Positions 54,015 to 64,000 of a stretch of DNA of 64,000 nucleotides are shown here, piece after piece. Under the pieces are notes generated by a model, which saw only the letters and a list, made by a program, of their open reading frames with translations, had not been told where the DNA came from and made no database searches. Origin of the DNA: Clostridia bacterium (GTDB lineage: Bacteria; Bacillota; Clostridia; Monoglobales; Monoglobaceae); assembly GCA_017546205.1 (NCBI GenBank), contig JAFYXJ010000021.1:1-64000 (forward strand), in the 5' to 3' direction. Position 1 is the first letter of the stretch. The number at the start of each line of letters is the position of its first letter. A program made the translations under genes and the position numbers.

Positions 54015-56567
54015 TTATCGATACACTACGATGCCCTTAAGATTAAAGTAATTCATTTTTGTAACAATCAAATCACCGATTTCAATATCGCCAAGGGTTC
54101 CGCGGATGGTCTTTCCACTCTCTTTATCCCAGATAGCAATGGGAACATTGGCGGTGGTACGGATGTATCGGTCAACATTGTCCACACCTTTGAGTTTCAT
54201 ACGGTTTCCTATTACATCGGTTTTTTCCACTGTTCCTACGAACATAATACCGTTTCCTCTCAGGTTTGACGGTGCTGTATAGGTCCATCGTGTTGCATCC
54301 AATGCGCAATGGATGGTTTTGTCTATCAAATAGCCTTTTCCATCCAGTTTAGCAGAAATGGTGTCGCCGGGTTTGATGGAATCTGCCAGCGTTTTATCCT
54401 CACAAAGGAAGGACAGGGCATCATACTCACCCATCATGCCGGTAATCATATAGACTTCATTACCATCTGCGTCCATGGTGGTGGCAATTTCCTGCACAAG
54501 CATGGGTGCGCTGGTCTGTTGCGTAATACCATTTGCAGTGCTGTCAACAATGACAAACAAATTCGCAAAGTGGAATTCATCGATGTTATAGCAGTTGTAT
54601 TTGTATTCATGGTCATTCATCAGTTCGCTTTGGGCAATCTTGGAATAGGATTCCTCCTCGCCTTTGTTGCCGTCTACTGCCCAGATGACCGGATTGCTGT
54701 CTACAAAATAGTCAGAATTAAAGGAGTGGTTACCGGTACGATATTCCACTTTTTGATTGGTCACCCCGTTAAATTCACCATTGTTGCCATCGTTATAGGT
54801 GTCGGGCAAATCAATCTTGCAAATCTCCCCTTCACTATTTAAGCGATAGGAAATCACGGTAATCGCATCATCGGTGCCTGCTAAGAACTTACCCACCTGC
54901 GTTGCCGCTGTGTCCTTGGTGGTAACACCGTTTGCGTCATTGAGTTCTACCTTATCCGCAAGGGTAAGGGCCTCTATCGTACCCTCGGTGGTGAACAGCT
55001 TTAAGGATTGCTCCCGATTAAAGACACCGCTGCCTACACCTTTTGCAATCACGATGCCGTACTGTGCCACATCCTGTGCCTTTGCAACATAGACAATTCT
55101 TCCCAGATCATCTAAGTAGAAGGTATATCTGCCGCCGGCTTTGATTTCCATTGCCTTGGTATCGCTGTTGGCTCTTGCAGAAATATACACAGGAGCCTCA
55201 GGATAATCCATGTCACCAACGGATACCAACGTTTCTCCATCATACTGACGGATGGTCGTTACCGTGCCGGTGATCTTGTTGTTACTCTTGTAAGCCTTCA
55301 GTACTGTTCTTCCGTCCACAACGGATTTGGTGTAACGAACCACATCCCCGGGGGTAAGTGCGGAAAAATCAATTTCTTTTTCCCCATCAAAGAGTCGGAT
55401 GTTATCCATCTCGGATTCCTGTTTGTAACTGATGGAGGTTTCTCCTGTTTTGGTATAGACATTTTTGACAATCTCATTATTGGTAGAAATACCATCTACA
55501 ATCAAGGTTTGATAATCCTCAATAAAGACGGTCTCGTACTGGTTGCCGACAGCATTATCAACCAGGACAACCTTACCGTCAACCGGTTTAAACATCGCGT
55601 CGGTATAAGAGCCGCTATAAAGTTGACCATTGTAAATCACCGGTGCTACGGGAGAAATCTCTACCGATTTTTCATTGTTATTTTGGTCGGTATAACTTAA
55701 GCGGGTGTAGTTGTTGGCGGGACCGGTAATATATTTGCCGGAAATCTCCAACATTTCATTGTTATACGCCGCCGCTGCAATCAAGGTGTCCGTTCCCAGA
55801 TTGTTTTCTCGTACATACGCTTCTACCCTCATACCCAAAAATTCAGAATAATCATAGGCAGAATCGTATACATAGCCGTCAATCATGATTTTGTCCGGTG
55901 CAAGGTTGGAATACGCCTTGGTAGAAATGCCGCCGGCAGTTTCCACGATACCCTCTACACGGTAGACCTTTTTGTATTCATACATCAGAGTTTTGTCGGA
56001 GGTGTTGCCGTAGATGATACCGTCTTTATCATTGATGGCAATAATCTCTACATAGCAAGCATTGATGGCATTGTAAAGGAGGGTTACCATGTTGCTTTCT
56101 TTCAAACGCTCGCCGGGATTCACCGCAAGTCCATCGGAAAGACCGAGACGGTTTGCAAGCAAGAGATAACCGCTGGGGTAACCGCCTGCCATCTGGGCAT
56201 GCTTTTCATAACCCAAAAGCCGAACCAGCATGGTAATCGCCTCATCCAGATACAACGGTTTGGTCAAGTCATCCTGACCCGGATGAATGACACCGTTTCC
56301 CTCCAGCATGGAGATTGCTGCTTGGTTGTAGGTGTTGTCATATCCATAATCCCCAATGATGTTACAGATGTAGTTGATGAATGCAGATTTGCTTACATCT
56401 GCAAAGGGGTCATACTCTTTGATCAATGCTTTGTCGACAATCTTAAGTTCTTTCAAAAGATTGTAGTGGTATACATTGATATCTTGTTCTAAAGATGCGG
56501 CATGGGAAACCATGCCAAAAGAAAGTAACATCGTTGCAATCAGCAACAAACTCATCAATCGTTTCAT
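54015..56567 (-). CDS. Secreted SLH-like protein with beta-rich body (copy 2)
   Basis: Secreted 850-residue paralogue of the protein at 27182: signal peptide (1-22, ending SHA), three degenerate SLH-like repeats (about 30-185) with SAFINYICNIIGDYG, GNGVIHPGQDDL, EAITMLVRLLGYEKHAQ and ANRLGLSDGLAVNPGERL, then a long beta body. Shared blocks with copy 1 include DGIIYGNTSDKTLMYEYK, DGYVYDSAYDYS, YKSNNKITGTV and the end GDIEIGDLIVTKM. The body has no recognised enzyme motif. The many short strands and Asp/Asn/Gly turns suggest a structural or binding role. ATG at 56567 follows AAAGGAGG, two bases after the SLH-protein stop, so translation is probably coupled. Confidence 0.78.
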   Translation of the reverse strand: MKRLMSLLLIATMLLSFGMVSHAASLEQDINVYHYNLLKELKIVDKALIKEYDPFADVSKSAFINYICNIIGDYGYDNTYNQAAISMLEGNGVIHPGQDDLTKPLYLDEAITMLVRLLGYEKHAQMAGGYPSGYLLLANRLGLSDGLAVNPGERLKESNMVTLLYNAINACYVEIIAINDKDGIIYGNTSDKTLMYEYKKVYRVEGIVETAGGISTKAYSNLAPDKIMIDGYVYDSAYDYSEFLGMRVEAYVRENNLGTDTLIAAAAYNNEMLEISGKYITGPANNYTRLSYTDQNNNEKSVEISPVAPVIYNGQLYSGSYTDAMFKPVDGKVVLVDNAVGNQYETVFIEDYQTLIVDGISTNNEIVKNVYTKTGETSISYKQESEMDNIRLFDGEKEIDFSALTPGDVVRYTKSVVDGRTVLKAYKSNNKITGTVTTIRQYDGETLVSVGDMDYPEAPVYISARANSDTKAMEIKAGGRYTFYLDDLGRIVYVAKAQDVAQYGIVIAKGVGSGVFNREQSLKLFTTEGTIEALTLADKVELNDANGVTTKDTAATQVGKFLAGTDDAITVISYRLNSEGEICKIDLPDTYNDGNNGEFNGVTNQKVEYRTGNHSFNSDYFVDSNPVIWAVDGNKGEEESYSKIAQSELMNDHEYKYNCYNIDEFHFANLFVIVDSTANGITQQTSAPMLVQEIATTMDADGNEVYMITGMMGEYDALSFLCEDKTLADSIKPGDTISAKLDGKGYLIDKTIHCALDATRWTYTAPSNLRGNGIMFVGTVEKTDVIGNRMKLKGVDNVDRYIRTTANVPIAIWDKESGKTIRGTLGDIEIGDLIVTKMNYFNLKGIVVYR

Positions 56568-56569
56568 GG

Positions 56570-58303
56570 TTACATGCCTCCTTTCATTGCCTCATAGATA
56601 ATTTTTGCAGCCTCGGCACGGGTTGCCTGACCCTTGGGATCAAACATACCATTGCCCTTACCATTGATGACACCTGCTTCAAAAAGTGCTTTTACTGCAT
56701 CTTCTGCATAGTCAGCAATCTGCTCGTTGTCGCTGAACGCTACATAAGCACGGATGGTGTCAAGGGAAATGCCTTTCGCCGCAAGGGCACGCTGTACCAT
56801 AACCGACATGTCCTGACGGGTGATGGTCTCGCCAATGCCGAATCTGCCCTCTCCCATACCGTTGACAATGCCGTTTTTCACAGCCGAACCGATATAGGGT
56901 GCATACCATGCAGTATCGGATACATCAACAAAGTCTGTTGTGGTTTCAGGTGTGAATCCACATACCACGACCAGCATTTTGGCAAATTCCTCACGGGTTA
57001 CTGCTCTATCCGGTTCAAAGGCACCGGAATCAGTTCCACTGATGACACCTTTCTCCTTCAGGGCAGAAACGCTGATTGCCGCCCAATGGGTGCTGAGCAA
57101 GTCGGTAAAGATTTGCTTTGCCTCAACCTTACTATCTGTTGTTGCGGAACCTATGGGGGCTGACATAGAACTTCCCTCATTGGGCGCTTTGTTGGCAACA
57201 CTTCCCATGGAACCGCCGCCGCCTCCGCCGCCTCCGCCGGAGATTCCTCCGCCTTGAGGTGCCGGTGTAGTTGCAGCCTCATATGCCCCTTGCAGAAGTG
57301 TATCCATCTCTGTCTCTGTAGTAACAGGATTGCTGAATACTGTATTTACAATATACTGATGGGCAATATCCATCTGACCGGGTGTCAGGTTAGAAAGCTG
57401 AGCAAGTTTCGCACCGGATGCTCCGGTTTCTGTTCCAAATGTACGGAGTACCCCTGCGATATTGTTCATCTTAGCACGGTTCACAGTTTCTAAGCCGTAA
57501 GCAAGTTTAAAGGCTTGGATAAAATCAGCATTGGTCTGATAACTGTCTGCCATCATGCCAGTTACATTGGAAAGAAGATTGGTATCTGCAACCACACCAT
57601 TGTAGGTGGGGTTCAGTGCAGTAAGCCCGCCTATCTTATCTCGGCTGTTATAGATACCCAGGCTGAACAAACCTAAAAATTCTTCCGCAAATTTGTCGGC
57701 AACCAAGGTTGTTTCTGCATTGTAGTAAACCAAGTTGGCAATTTGCTCTTGCACAGTCTGGTCTAACCCAATAAATGCATCATAATCAGCACCGACGCTG
57801 AAGAATACGCCCTCACTGTCGCTACGTGTCAGGATGGGCAGAAGTTTTACATAAGGTTCTTCGCCGGTTACGCTATCCTTTGCAGTTTTCAATTCTTGCA
57901 TAAAAGCAGTAATCTCATTACTGTCCGCATAATCGATGGTCACCGTCTGCCGGTCGGATTTCTGTTTCCGATTCTGGGCACTGATGATATAGTCACCGGA
58001 ACCGGGAACGCCATCTCTAGTGTCTGGAATCAAGAAACCAAATTCTTCAGTTTTTCCGGCTTTCAGTGTCTTCTGGCGGACTGCATAATATTTTTGGGCA
58101 TCAGTCAAGGTATTATCGTCCTTTTCCAATGTAAGCGTGAGCATAATATCCGCCTCAGTTGTGTTGGTCACATTGACCGAGACTCTTCCCTGCTTGGCAG
58201 TCACATTGGTAATGCTGATGTCCGTCGGCGCGGCAAAAGCAACCACGTTAAGTCCGGTTAACGCCGCCAACGCTACTGTGCAAATTCGTTTCATCATCTT
58301 CAC
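56570..58303 (-). CDS. SLH-domain cell-surface protein (copy 2)
   Basis: Secreted 577-residue paralogue of the protein at 29807: signal peptide (1-24), N-terminal beta-sandwich-like segment, helical region (about 125-345), glycine-rich linker (GGGISGGGGGGGGGSMG, about 350-370) and three S-layer homology repeats (about 395-577). The repeats contain THWAAISVSALKEKGVISG, FEPDRAVTREEFAKML, FGIGETITRQDMSVMV and FDPKGQATRAEAAKII. It is the wall anchor of cassette 2. GTG at 58303 is taken as start because AGGAGG is seven bases upstream; ATGs at 58297 and 58294 are alternatives. It lies 18 bases after the GH2 gene and is probably in the same transcript. Confidence 0.9.
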   Translation of the reverse strand: MKMMKRICTVALAALTGLNVVAFAAPTDISITNVTAKQGRVSVNVTNTTEADIMLTLTLEKDDNTLTDAQKYYAVRQKTLKAGKTEEFGFLIPDTRDGVPGSGDYIISAQNRKQKSDRQTVTIDYADSNEITAFMQELKTAKDSVTGEEPYVKLLPILTRSDSEGVFFSVGADYDAFIGLDQTVQEQIANLVYYNAETTLVADKFAEEFLGLFSLGIYNSRDKIGGLTALNPTYNGVVADTNLLSNVTGMMADSYQTNADFIQAFKLAYGLETVNRAKMNNIAGVLRTFGTETGASGAKLAQLSNLTPGQMDIAHQYIVNTVFSNPVTTETEMDTLLQGAYEAATTPAPQGGGISGGGGGGGGGSMGSVANKAPNEGSSMSAPIGSATTDSKVEAKQIFTDLLSTHWAAISVSALKEKGVISGTDSGAFEPDRAVTREEFAKMLVVVCGFTPETTTDFVDVSDTAWYAPYIGSAVKNGIVNGMGEGRFGIGETITRQDMSVMVQRALAAKGISLDTIRAYVAFSDNEQIADYAEDAVKALFEAGVINGKGNGMFDPKGQATRAEAAKIIYEAMKGGM

Positions 58304-58321
58304 ATTCTTTCCTCCTCGTTT

Positions 58322-61174
<2,853 letters not shown>

Positions 61175-61195
61175 TTACTCCTTTGGATGTTCTCG

Positions 61196-62164
61196 CTAGG
61201 GTTGTAATCCAATCACTTTCGGTCCGTCATATATAGGAAAAATCGGATTGGTCCAAGCATGTTTCCCATCTTTATCTATAATGGTAAACCTTGCATGAGG
61301 GTAATTATTGCACCATTCTGCCGGAAATTCTGCATGGGTTAAATCTCCCTTTTCAGAATAAACCATTTTCGTCGGCTGTCGCAAACTATGAAGCCGAATT
61401 TTAGCAACCGGAGAGCAATCAATCATAAACTTGTTATCCTTAATGTAAAAATTATAAATCTCCGGTCCGCAGGAAGAATAAAACGCCCCTGCTTTCAACG
61501 CTGCTAAAATGGAATTCAAATCCTTTTCTGCGCGCACCATAACCCAACCATTGCAACAATCTTTGACTCCGTGGCTGTCATCGACTGCCACGCCCCAAAG
61601 ACGGACACCCTGATTCAGAACCTCGTCCCAGTATGCTGCATCCTTGTCACAATCGCTGTTCATAGCAGAGGCACTGTTCCAGATTTCCATAGCAAAATGT
61701 CCCTTTTGCGTTTCAAACAATCTGGCAGGAGTACCGCTCCATTCGGGGTGACAGTAAATGGTCAAGTTGTTCTTTTGATGCATCTCATCCAGATACGGCT
61801 GAAATTCCTCCGAATTCACCACCGGCAAATCCGGCCATTCCTCATCTTGAAGAAATCCGTTTCCATCCTCTTTGGAGGGTCCGATGCAAACTGAATGAAA
61901 ACATCCGAATCCGTTTCCGTCGTTACGGAAAATATTCAATGTACTCATTTCCACAGCAGGCACAACAATCAAACCGGTTTCCGGTGCATAATTTGTGTAA
62001 TTATAAATCCGATGGTCGGTAGGTGCCATAAAATCATAGCCCCGCTCCTTATAATACCGAATGGTATCCTCCGGTGTCATAGGCCCGTCAGAACGGGTTG
62101 TATGGCAATGCAGACATCCCTTTAACATAGTTTTTTCCCCAACAAAGGCTTGTTGTTGTAGCAT
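61196..62164 (-). CDS. PHP-domain metal-dependent hydrolase
   Basis: PHP-fold protein, 322 residues, probably a metal-dependent phosphoesterase or related hydrolase. Motif I is CLHCHTTRSDG (H19, H21 and the nearby Asp), motif II APTDHR, then VPAVEMS, CHPEWS and VDDSH, together giving the expected metal-binding set. The C-terminal about 80 residues form a beta-rich extension (IRLHSLRQPTKMVYS) seen in PHP proteins found among glycan-use genes. The substrate is unknown. ATG at 62164 follows GGAGGG with good spacing. It lies between the GH2 gene (27 bases) and the sugar isomerase gene (113 bases of AT-rich sequence). Confidence 0.85.
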   Translation of the reverse strand: MLQQQAFVGEKTMLKGCLHCHTTRSDGPMTPEDTIRYYKERGYDFMAPTDHRIYNYTNYAPETGLIVVPAVEMSTLNIFRNDGNGFGCFHSVCIGPSKEDGNGFLQDEEWPDLPVVNSEEFQPYLDEMHQKNNLTIYCHPEWSGTPARLFETQKGHFAMEIWNSASAMNSDCDKDAAYWDEVLNQGVRLWGVAVDDSHGVKDCCNGWVMVRAEKDLNSILAALKAGAFYSSCGPEIYNFYIKDNKFMIDCSPVAKIRLHSLRQPTKMVYSEKGDLTHAEFPAEWCNNYPHARFTIIDKDGKHAWTNPIFPIYDGPKVIGLQP

Positions 62165-62277
62165 AACGCTCCCTCCTACTACCCTATTTTCTTAAAGTTT
62201 AGCGTAAAATTTCTAAAAAATATAGATAATAACATACAAAAAAAGTAAATTCGTACACAAATTTTGTATAGAATTTT
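62165..62277 (-). promoter_or_regulatory. AT-rich gap, possible internal promoter
   Basis: The 113-base gap is very AT-rich. On the minus strand TTGTGT, 18 bases, TATGTT is a weak promoter candidate for the PHP-GH2-cassette genes. No terminator hairpin is visible. Confidence 0.25.
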
Positions 62278-63108
62278 TTAAATTCCAAATTCCTCTTTTA
62301 AGTATTGACGGCTTTGTCTTGCAGTTTCCAAGGAATCCTCATCATAGGAATCATCCATTTCAACAATGACATATTCACACCCTGCATGATCTGCCGCATC
62401 CAAAATGGCGTTCCAGTCCTGCAGACCTCTGCCTAAAGGCTGAAACCGGAAACCGGTTTCTTCCCTCGTGGGGGCAGGTTTTTCTTTTCCGTTTTCGTCA
62501 ATCAATCCGTATACGGGACCGCCGCCGAACCGATCACAGGTAAAGTCCTTCAGGTGAAGAATCTCCATCCGGTCGCAGTATTTTTCAATATACTGAACCG
62601 GATTGTATCCTGCATAACGAATCCAGCATACATCAAATTCCGGCATGAAAAATTTCTTATCCAGCGTGTCATACAATCGGTCCAAATATCGGGTATCACC
62701 GCAAGGCTTCAGTTCAAAATCGTGATTGTGATACAACAATTGAATTCCGTTTTCTTTCAACAGTTCTCCAAGAGAGGTAAACTTCTCTACGGTTTCTTCC
62801 CAATGATTCTGCAGTTCATCTATGCTATACCAGGGAATCGCACAATATTTTGCACCAATAGTTTTTAAGTAATCCACCGCGGCCTGCCCTTCTTCCCAGA
62901 AAAGGGATGGGGTCTGATGCACGGAGATTGCTGTTAATCCGTACTTGTCAAGCAGTGTCTTGACCTCCTCTGCGGTCTTTCCAAAATAACCGGCAAATTC
63001 TACATAATCATAACCCATTTCTTTAACCGCTTTCAGTGCGGCATCCATATCCTGCTCCATCTTATCGCGGATACTGAATAATTGTAATCCAACCTTAAAT
63101 TGTTTCAT
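62278..63108 (-). CDS. Xylose-isomerase-like TIM-barrel protein (sugar epimerase/isomerase)
   Basis: AP-endonuclease-2/xylose-isomerase-like barrel protein of 276 residues, cytoplasmic. It opens VGLQLFSIRDKM and has the metal-site segments EFAGYFG, YHNHDFEL, PEFDVCW, HLKDF and a late VIVEMDD, giving the Glu/Asp/His ligands usual in this superfamily. Members include hydroxypyruvate isomerase, IolE, 3-keto-sugar epimerases and C-glycoside deglycosidase subunits, so the reaction is open. ATG at 63108 is chosen because AGGAGG lies seven bases upstream; an in-frame ATG at 63153 overlaps the preceding gene. It is 13 bases after the related gene at 63122 and probably works with it. Confidence 0.88.
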   Translation of the reverse strand: MKQFKVGLQLFSIRDKMEQDMDAALKAVKEMGYDYVEFAGYFGKTAEEVKTLLDKYGLTAISVHQTPSLFWEEGQAAVDYLKTIGAKYCAIPWYSIDELQNHWEETVEKFTSLGELLKENGIQLLYHNHDFELKPCGDTRYLDRLYDTLDKKFFMPEFDVCWIRYAGYNPVQYIEKYCDRMEILHLKDFTCDRFGGGPVYGLIDENGKEKPAPTREETGFRFQPLGRGLQDWNAILDAADHAGCEYVIVEMDDSYDEDSLETARQSRQYLKEEFGI

Positions 63109-63121
63109 GGTTCTATCCTCC

Positions 63122-64000
63122 TTATGTCCACCACATTTTGTCCGCTTGTTCATAAATCAAAATTTCTTTGAGAAACGCAACCGCTTTTTCAAGTCCCTCT
63201 TTTGGAGACATCAAGCCATCCTCATGCTCAATGCTGATGGCTCCATCATAGCCTACCAATTTTAAGGTACTGATAATATCCTTCCAGACTCCGGCATCAT
63301 GCCCATATCCTACCGTCCTGAATAACCAAGAGCGATCTGTCATATCCGTATAACTTTTCGTATCCAGCACTCCGTTTTTCTCAGTATTTGCCTTGTCTAT
63401 TTTGGTATCCTTGGCATGAAAATGATAAATTGCATCCTTGCCCAGATATTTGATTGCCTCACAAGGGTCAATTCCCTGCCAGAACAGGTGGCTGGGGTCA
63501 ACATTGGCGCCAATGATATCTCCCACCGCTCCCCTGAGTCTGAGCAGGGTCTCAGGATTGTATACACAAAAACCCGGGTGCATTTCAAATGCAATCTTTT
63601 TGATGCCGATTTCTTTGGCAAGGGCAGCCGTCTTTTTCCAATAGGGAATCAATACTTCTTCCCATTGCCATGTAAGAATCTCTCTATATTCATTGGGCCA
63701 TGCACAAGTAACCCAGTTGGGATTTTTAGATTCTTCGCAATCGCCGGGACATCCGGAGAATGCAATGATTGTATCCACGCCCAAGAGAACGGCTACCTTC
63801 ATGGCATCCACAAACTCATGATGGAATCTCTCTGCAATTTCTTGATTTGGATGTACCGGATTTCCGTGGCACGCCACCGCAGACAGCGTAAGATTGTATT
63901 TTTGAAGAAGTTGCTTTAACTCCTCAACTTTTGCAGGATTCTGCAGATATTCCTTGGGATCAAGATGTGCTTTGCCCGGATATCCGCCGGCACCGATTTC
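63122..64000 (-). CDS. Xylose-isomerase-like TIM-barrel protein, 5' end outside window
   Basis: Partial gene; the frame stays open to the right edge, giving at least 292 residues (the visible part begins EIGAGGYPGK). It belongs to the same barrel superfamily as its downstream neighbour but is clearly different in sequence. It has SAVACHGNP, IAFSGCPGD, FEMHPGF, GANVDPSHLFWQG, YHFHAKDTKID and SIEHEDG, supplying the Glu, Asp and His metal ligands in their usual order. The combination resembles proteins annotated as sugar phosphate isomerase/epimerase in glycan-use clusters. Two adjacent members suggest sequential steps on an unusual sugar or a two-subunit enzyme. The stop lies 13 bases before the next gene. 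Confidence 0.87.
   Translation of the reverse strand, partial: EIGAGGYPGKAHLDPKEYLQNPAKVEELKQLLQKYNLTLSAVACHGNPVHPNQEIAERFHHEFVDAMKVAVLLGVDTIIAFSGCPGDCEESKNPNWVTCAWPNEYREILTWQWEEVLIPYWKKTAALAKEIGIKKIAFEMHPGFCVYNPETLLRLRGAVGDIIGANVDPSHLFWQGIDPCEAIKYLGKDAIYHFHAKDTKIDKANTEKNGVLDTKSYTDMTDRSWLFRTVGYGHDAGVWKDIISTLKLVGYDGAISIEHEDGLMSPKEGLEKAVAFLKEILIYEQADKMWWT

Overview
The window looks like chromosome of an anaerobic, fermentative Gram-positive Clostridia-type bacterium, probably gut-associated. The grounds are purine-rich Shine-Dalgarno sites (AGGAGG) on nearly every gene, sigma-A type promoters, secreted proteins with S-layer homology (SLH) repeats, Cys-anchored solute-binding lipoproteins, an oxygen-sensitive glycyl radical enzyme, and a heavy load of glycan-degrading genes. 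Placement near SLH-rich pectin or mucin degraders is inference. No rRNA, tRNA, CRISPR array, transposase or phage gene was recognised.

Layout. (1) 0.1-2.0 kb, minus strand: an unknown membrane protein and a CaCA-family Na+/Ca2+ antiporter. (2) 2.1-8.5 kb, plus strand: an aldose-1-epimerase-like gene, then a four-gene operon with a strong promoter and a palindrome at the expected transcription start: glycyl radical activase, glycyl radical enzyme (GRE), FGGY sugar kinase and mannose-6-phosphate-isomerase-like protein. (3) 8.5-12.7 kb, minus: a cysteine-synthase-family enzyme, an MBL-fold hydrolase, a GH28-like beta-helix protein and an EamA transporter. (4) 12.8-32.4 kb, minus: one long operon running from a DapA-like lyase through a surface-protein cassette to an SGNH esterase, a solute-binding lipoprotein and L-fucose isomerase. 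(5) 32.6-35.1 kb, plus: an AraC regulator and a second FGGY kinase, divergent from operon 4. (6) 35.1-64 kb, minus: a second long cluster of two xylose-isomerase-like barrel proteins (the first cut by the window edge), a PHP-domain protein, GH2 beta-galactosidase, a second copy of the surface-protein cassette, GH36 alpha-galactosidase, an (alpha/alpha)6 glycosidase, GH38 alpha-mannosidase and a second solute-binding lipoprotein.

The main finding is a five-gene cassette present twice in the same order and strand (about 31.5 to 16.7 kb and 58.3 to 42.9 kb): an SLH protein; a second SLH-like protein with a large beta-rich body; a multi-CBM secreted protein; a type-B GH42-like giant glycosidase; and a type-A GH42-like giant glycosidase whose start overlaps the type-B stop. 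A paralogous solute-binding lipoprotein follows both copies. All four giant glycosidases appear to carry a carbohydrate-binding module inserted in the TIM barrel. In both copies the CBM gene is bracketed by a near-identical A/U-rich leader and a strong hairpin without a U-tract. I read this as an S-layer-associated glycan-harvesting apparatus. Surface enzymes would cut galactoside-rich glycans, lipoproteins would capture the products, and signal-less enzymes (GH2, GH36, GH38, (alpha/alpha)6) plus isomerases, kinases and a lyase would finish the work inside. Membrane permeases for the two lipoproteins are not in the window.
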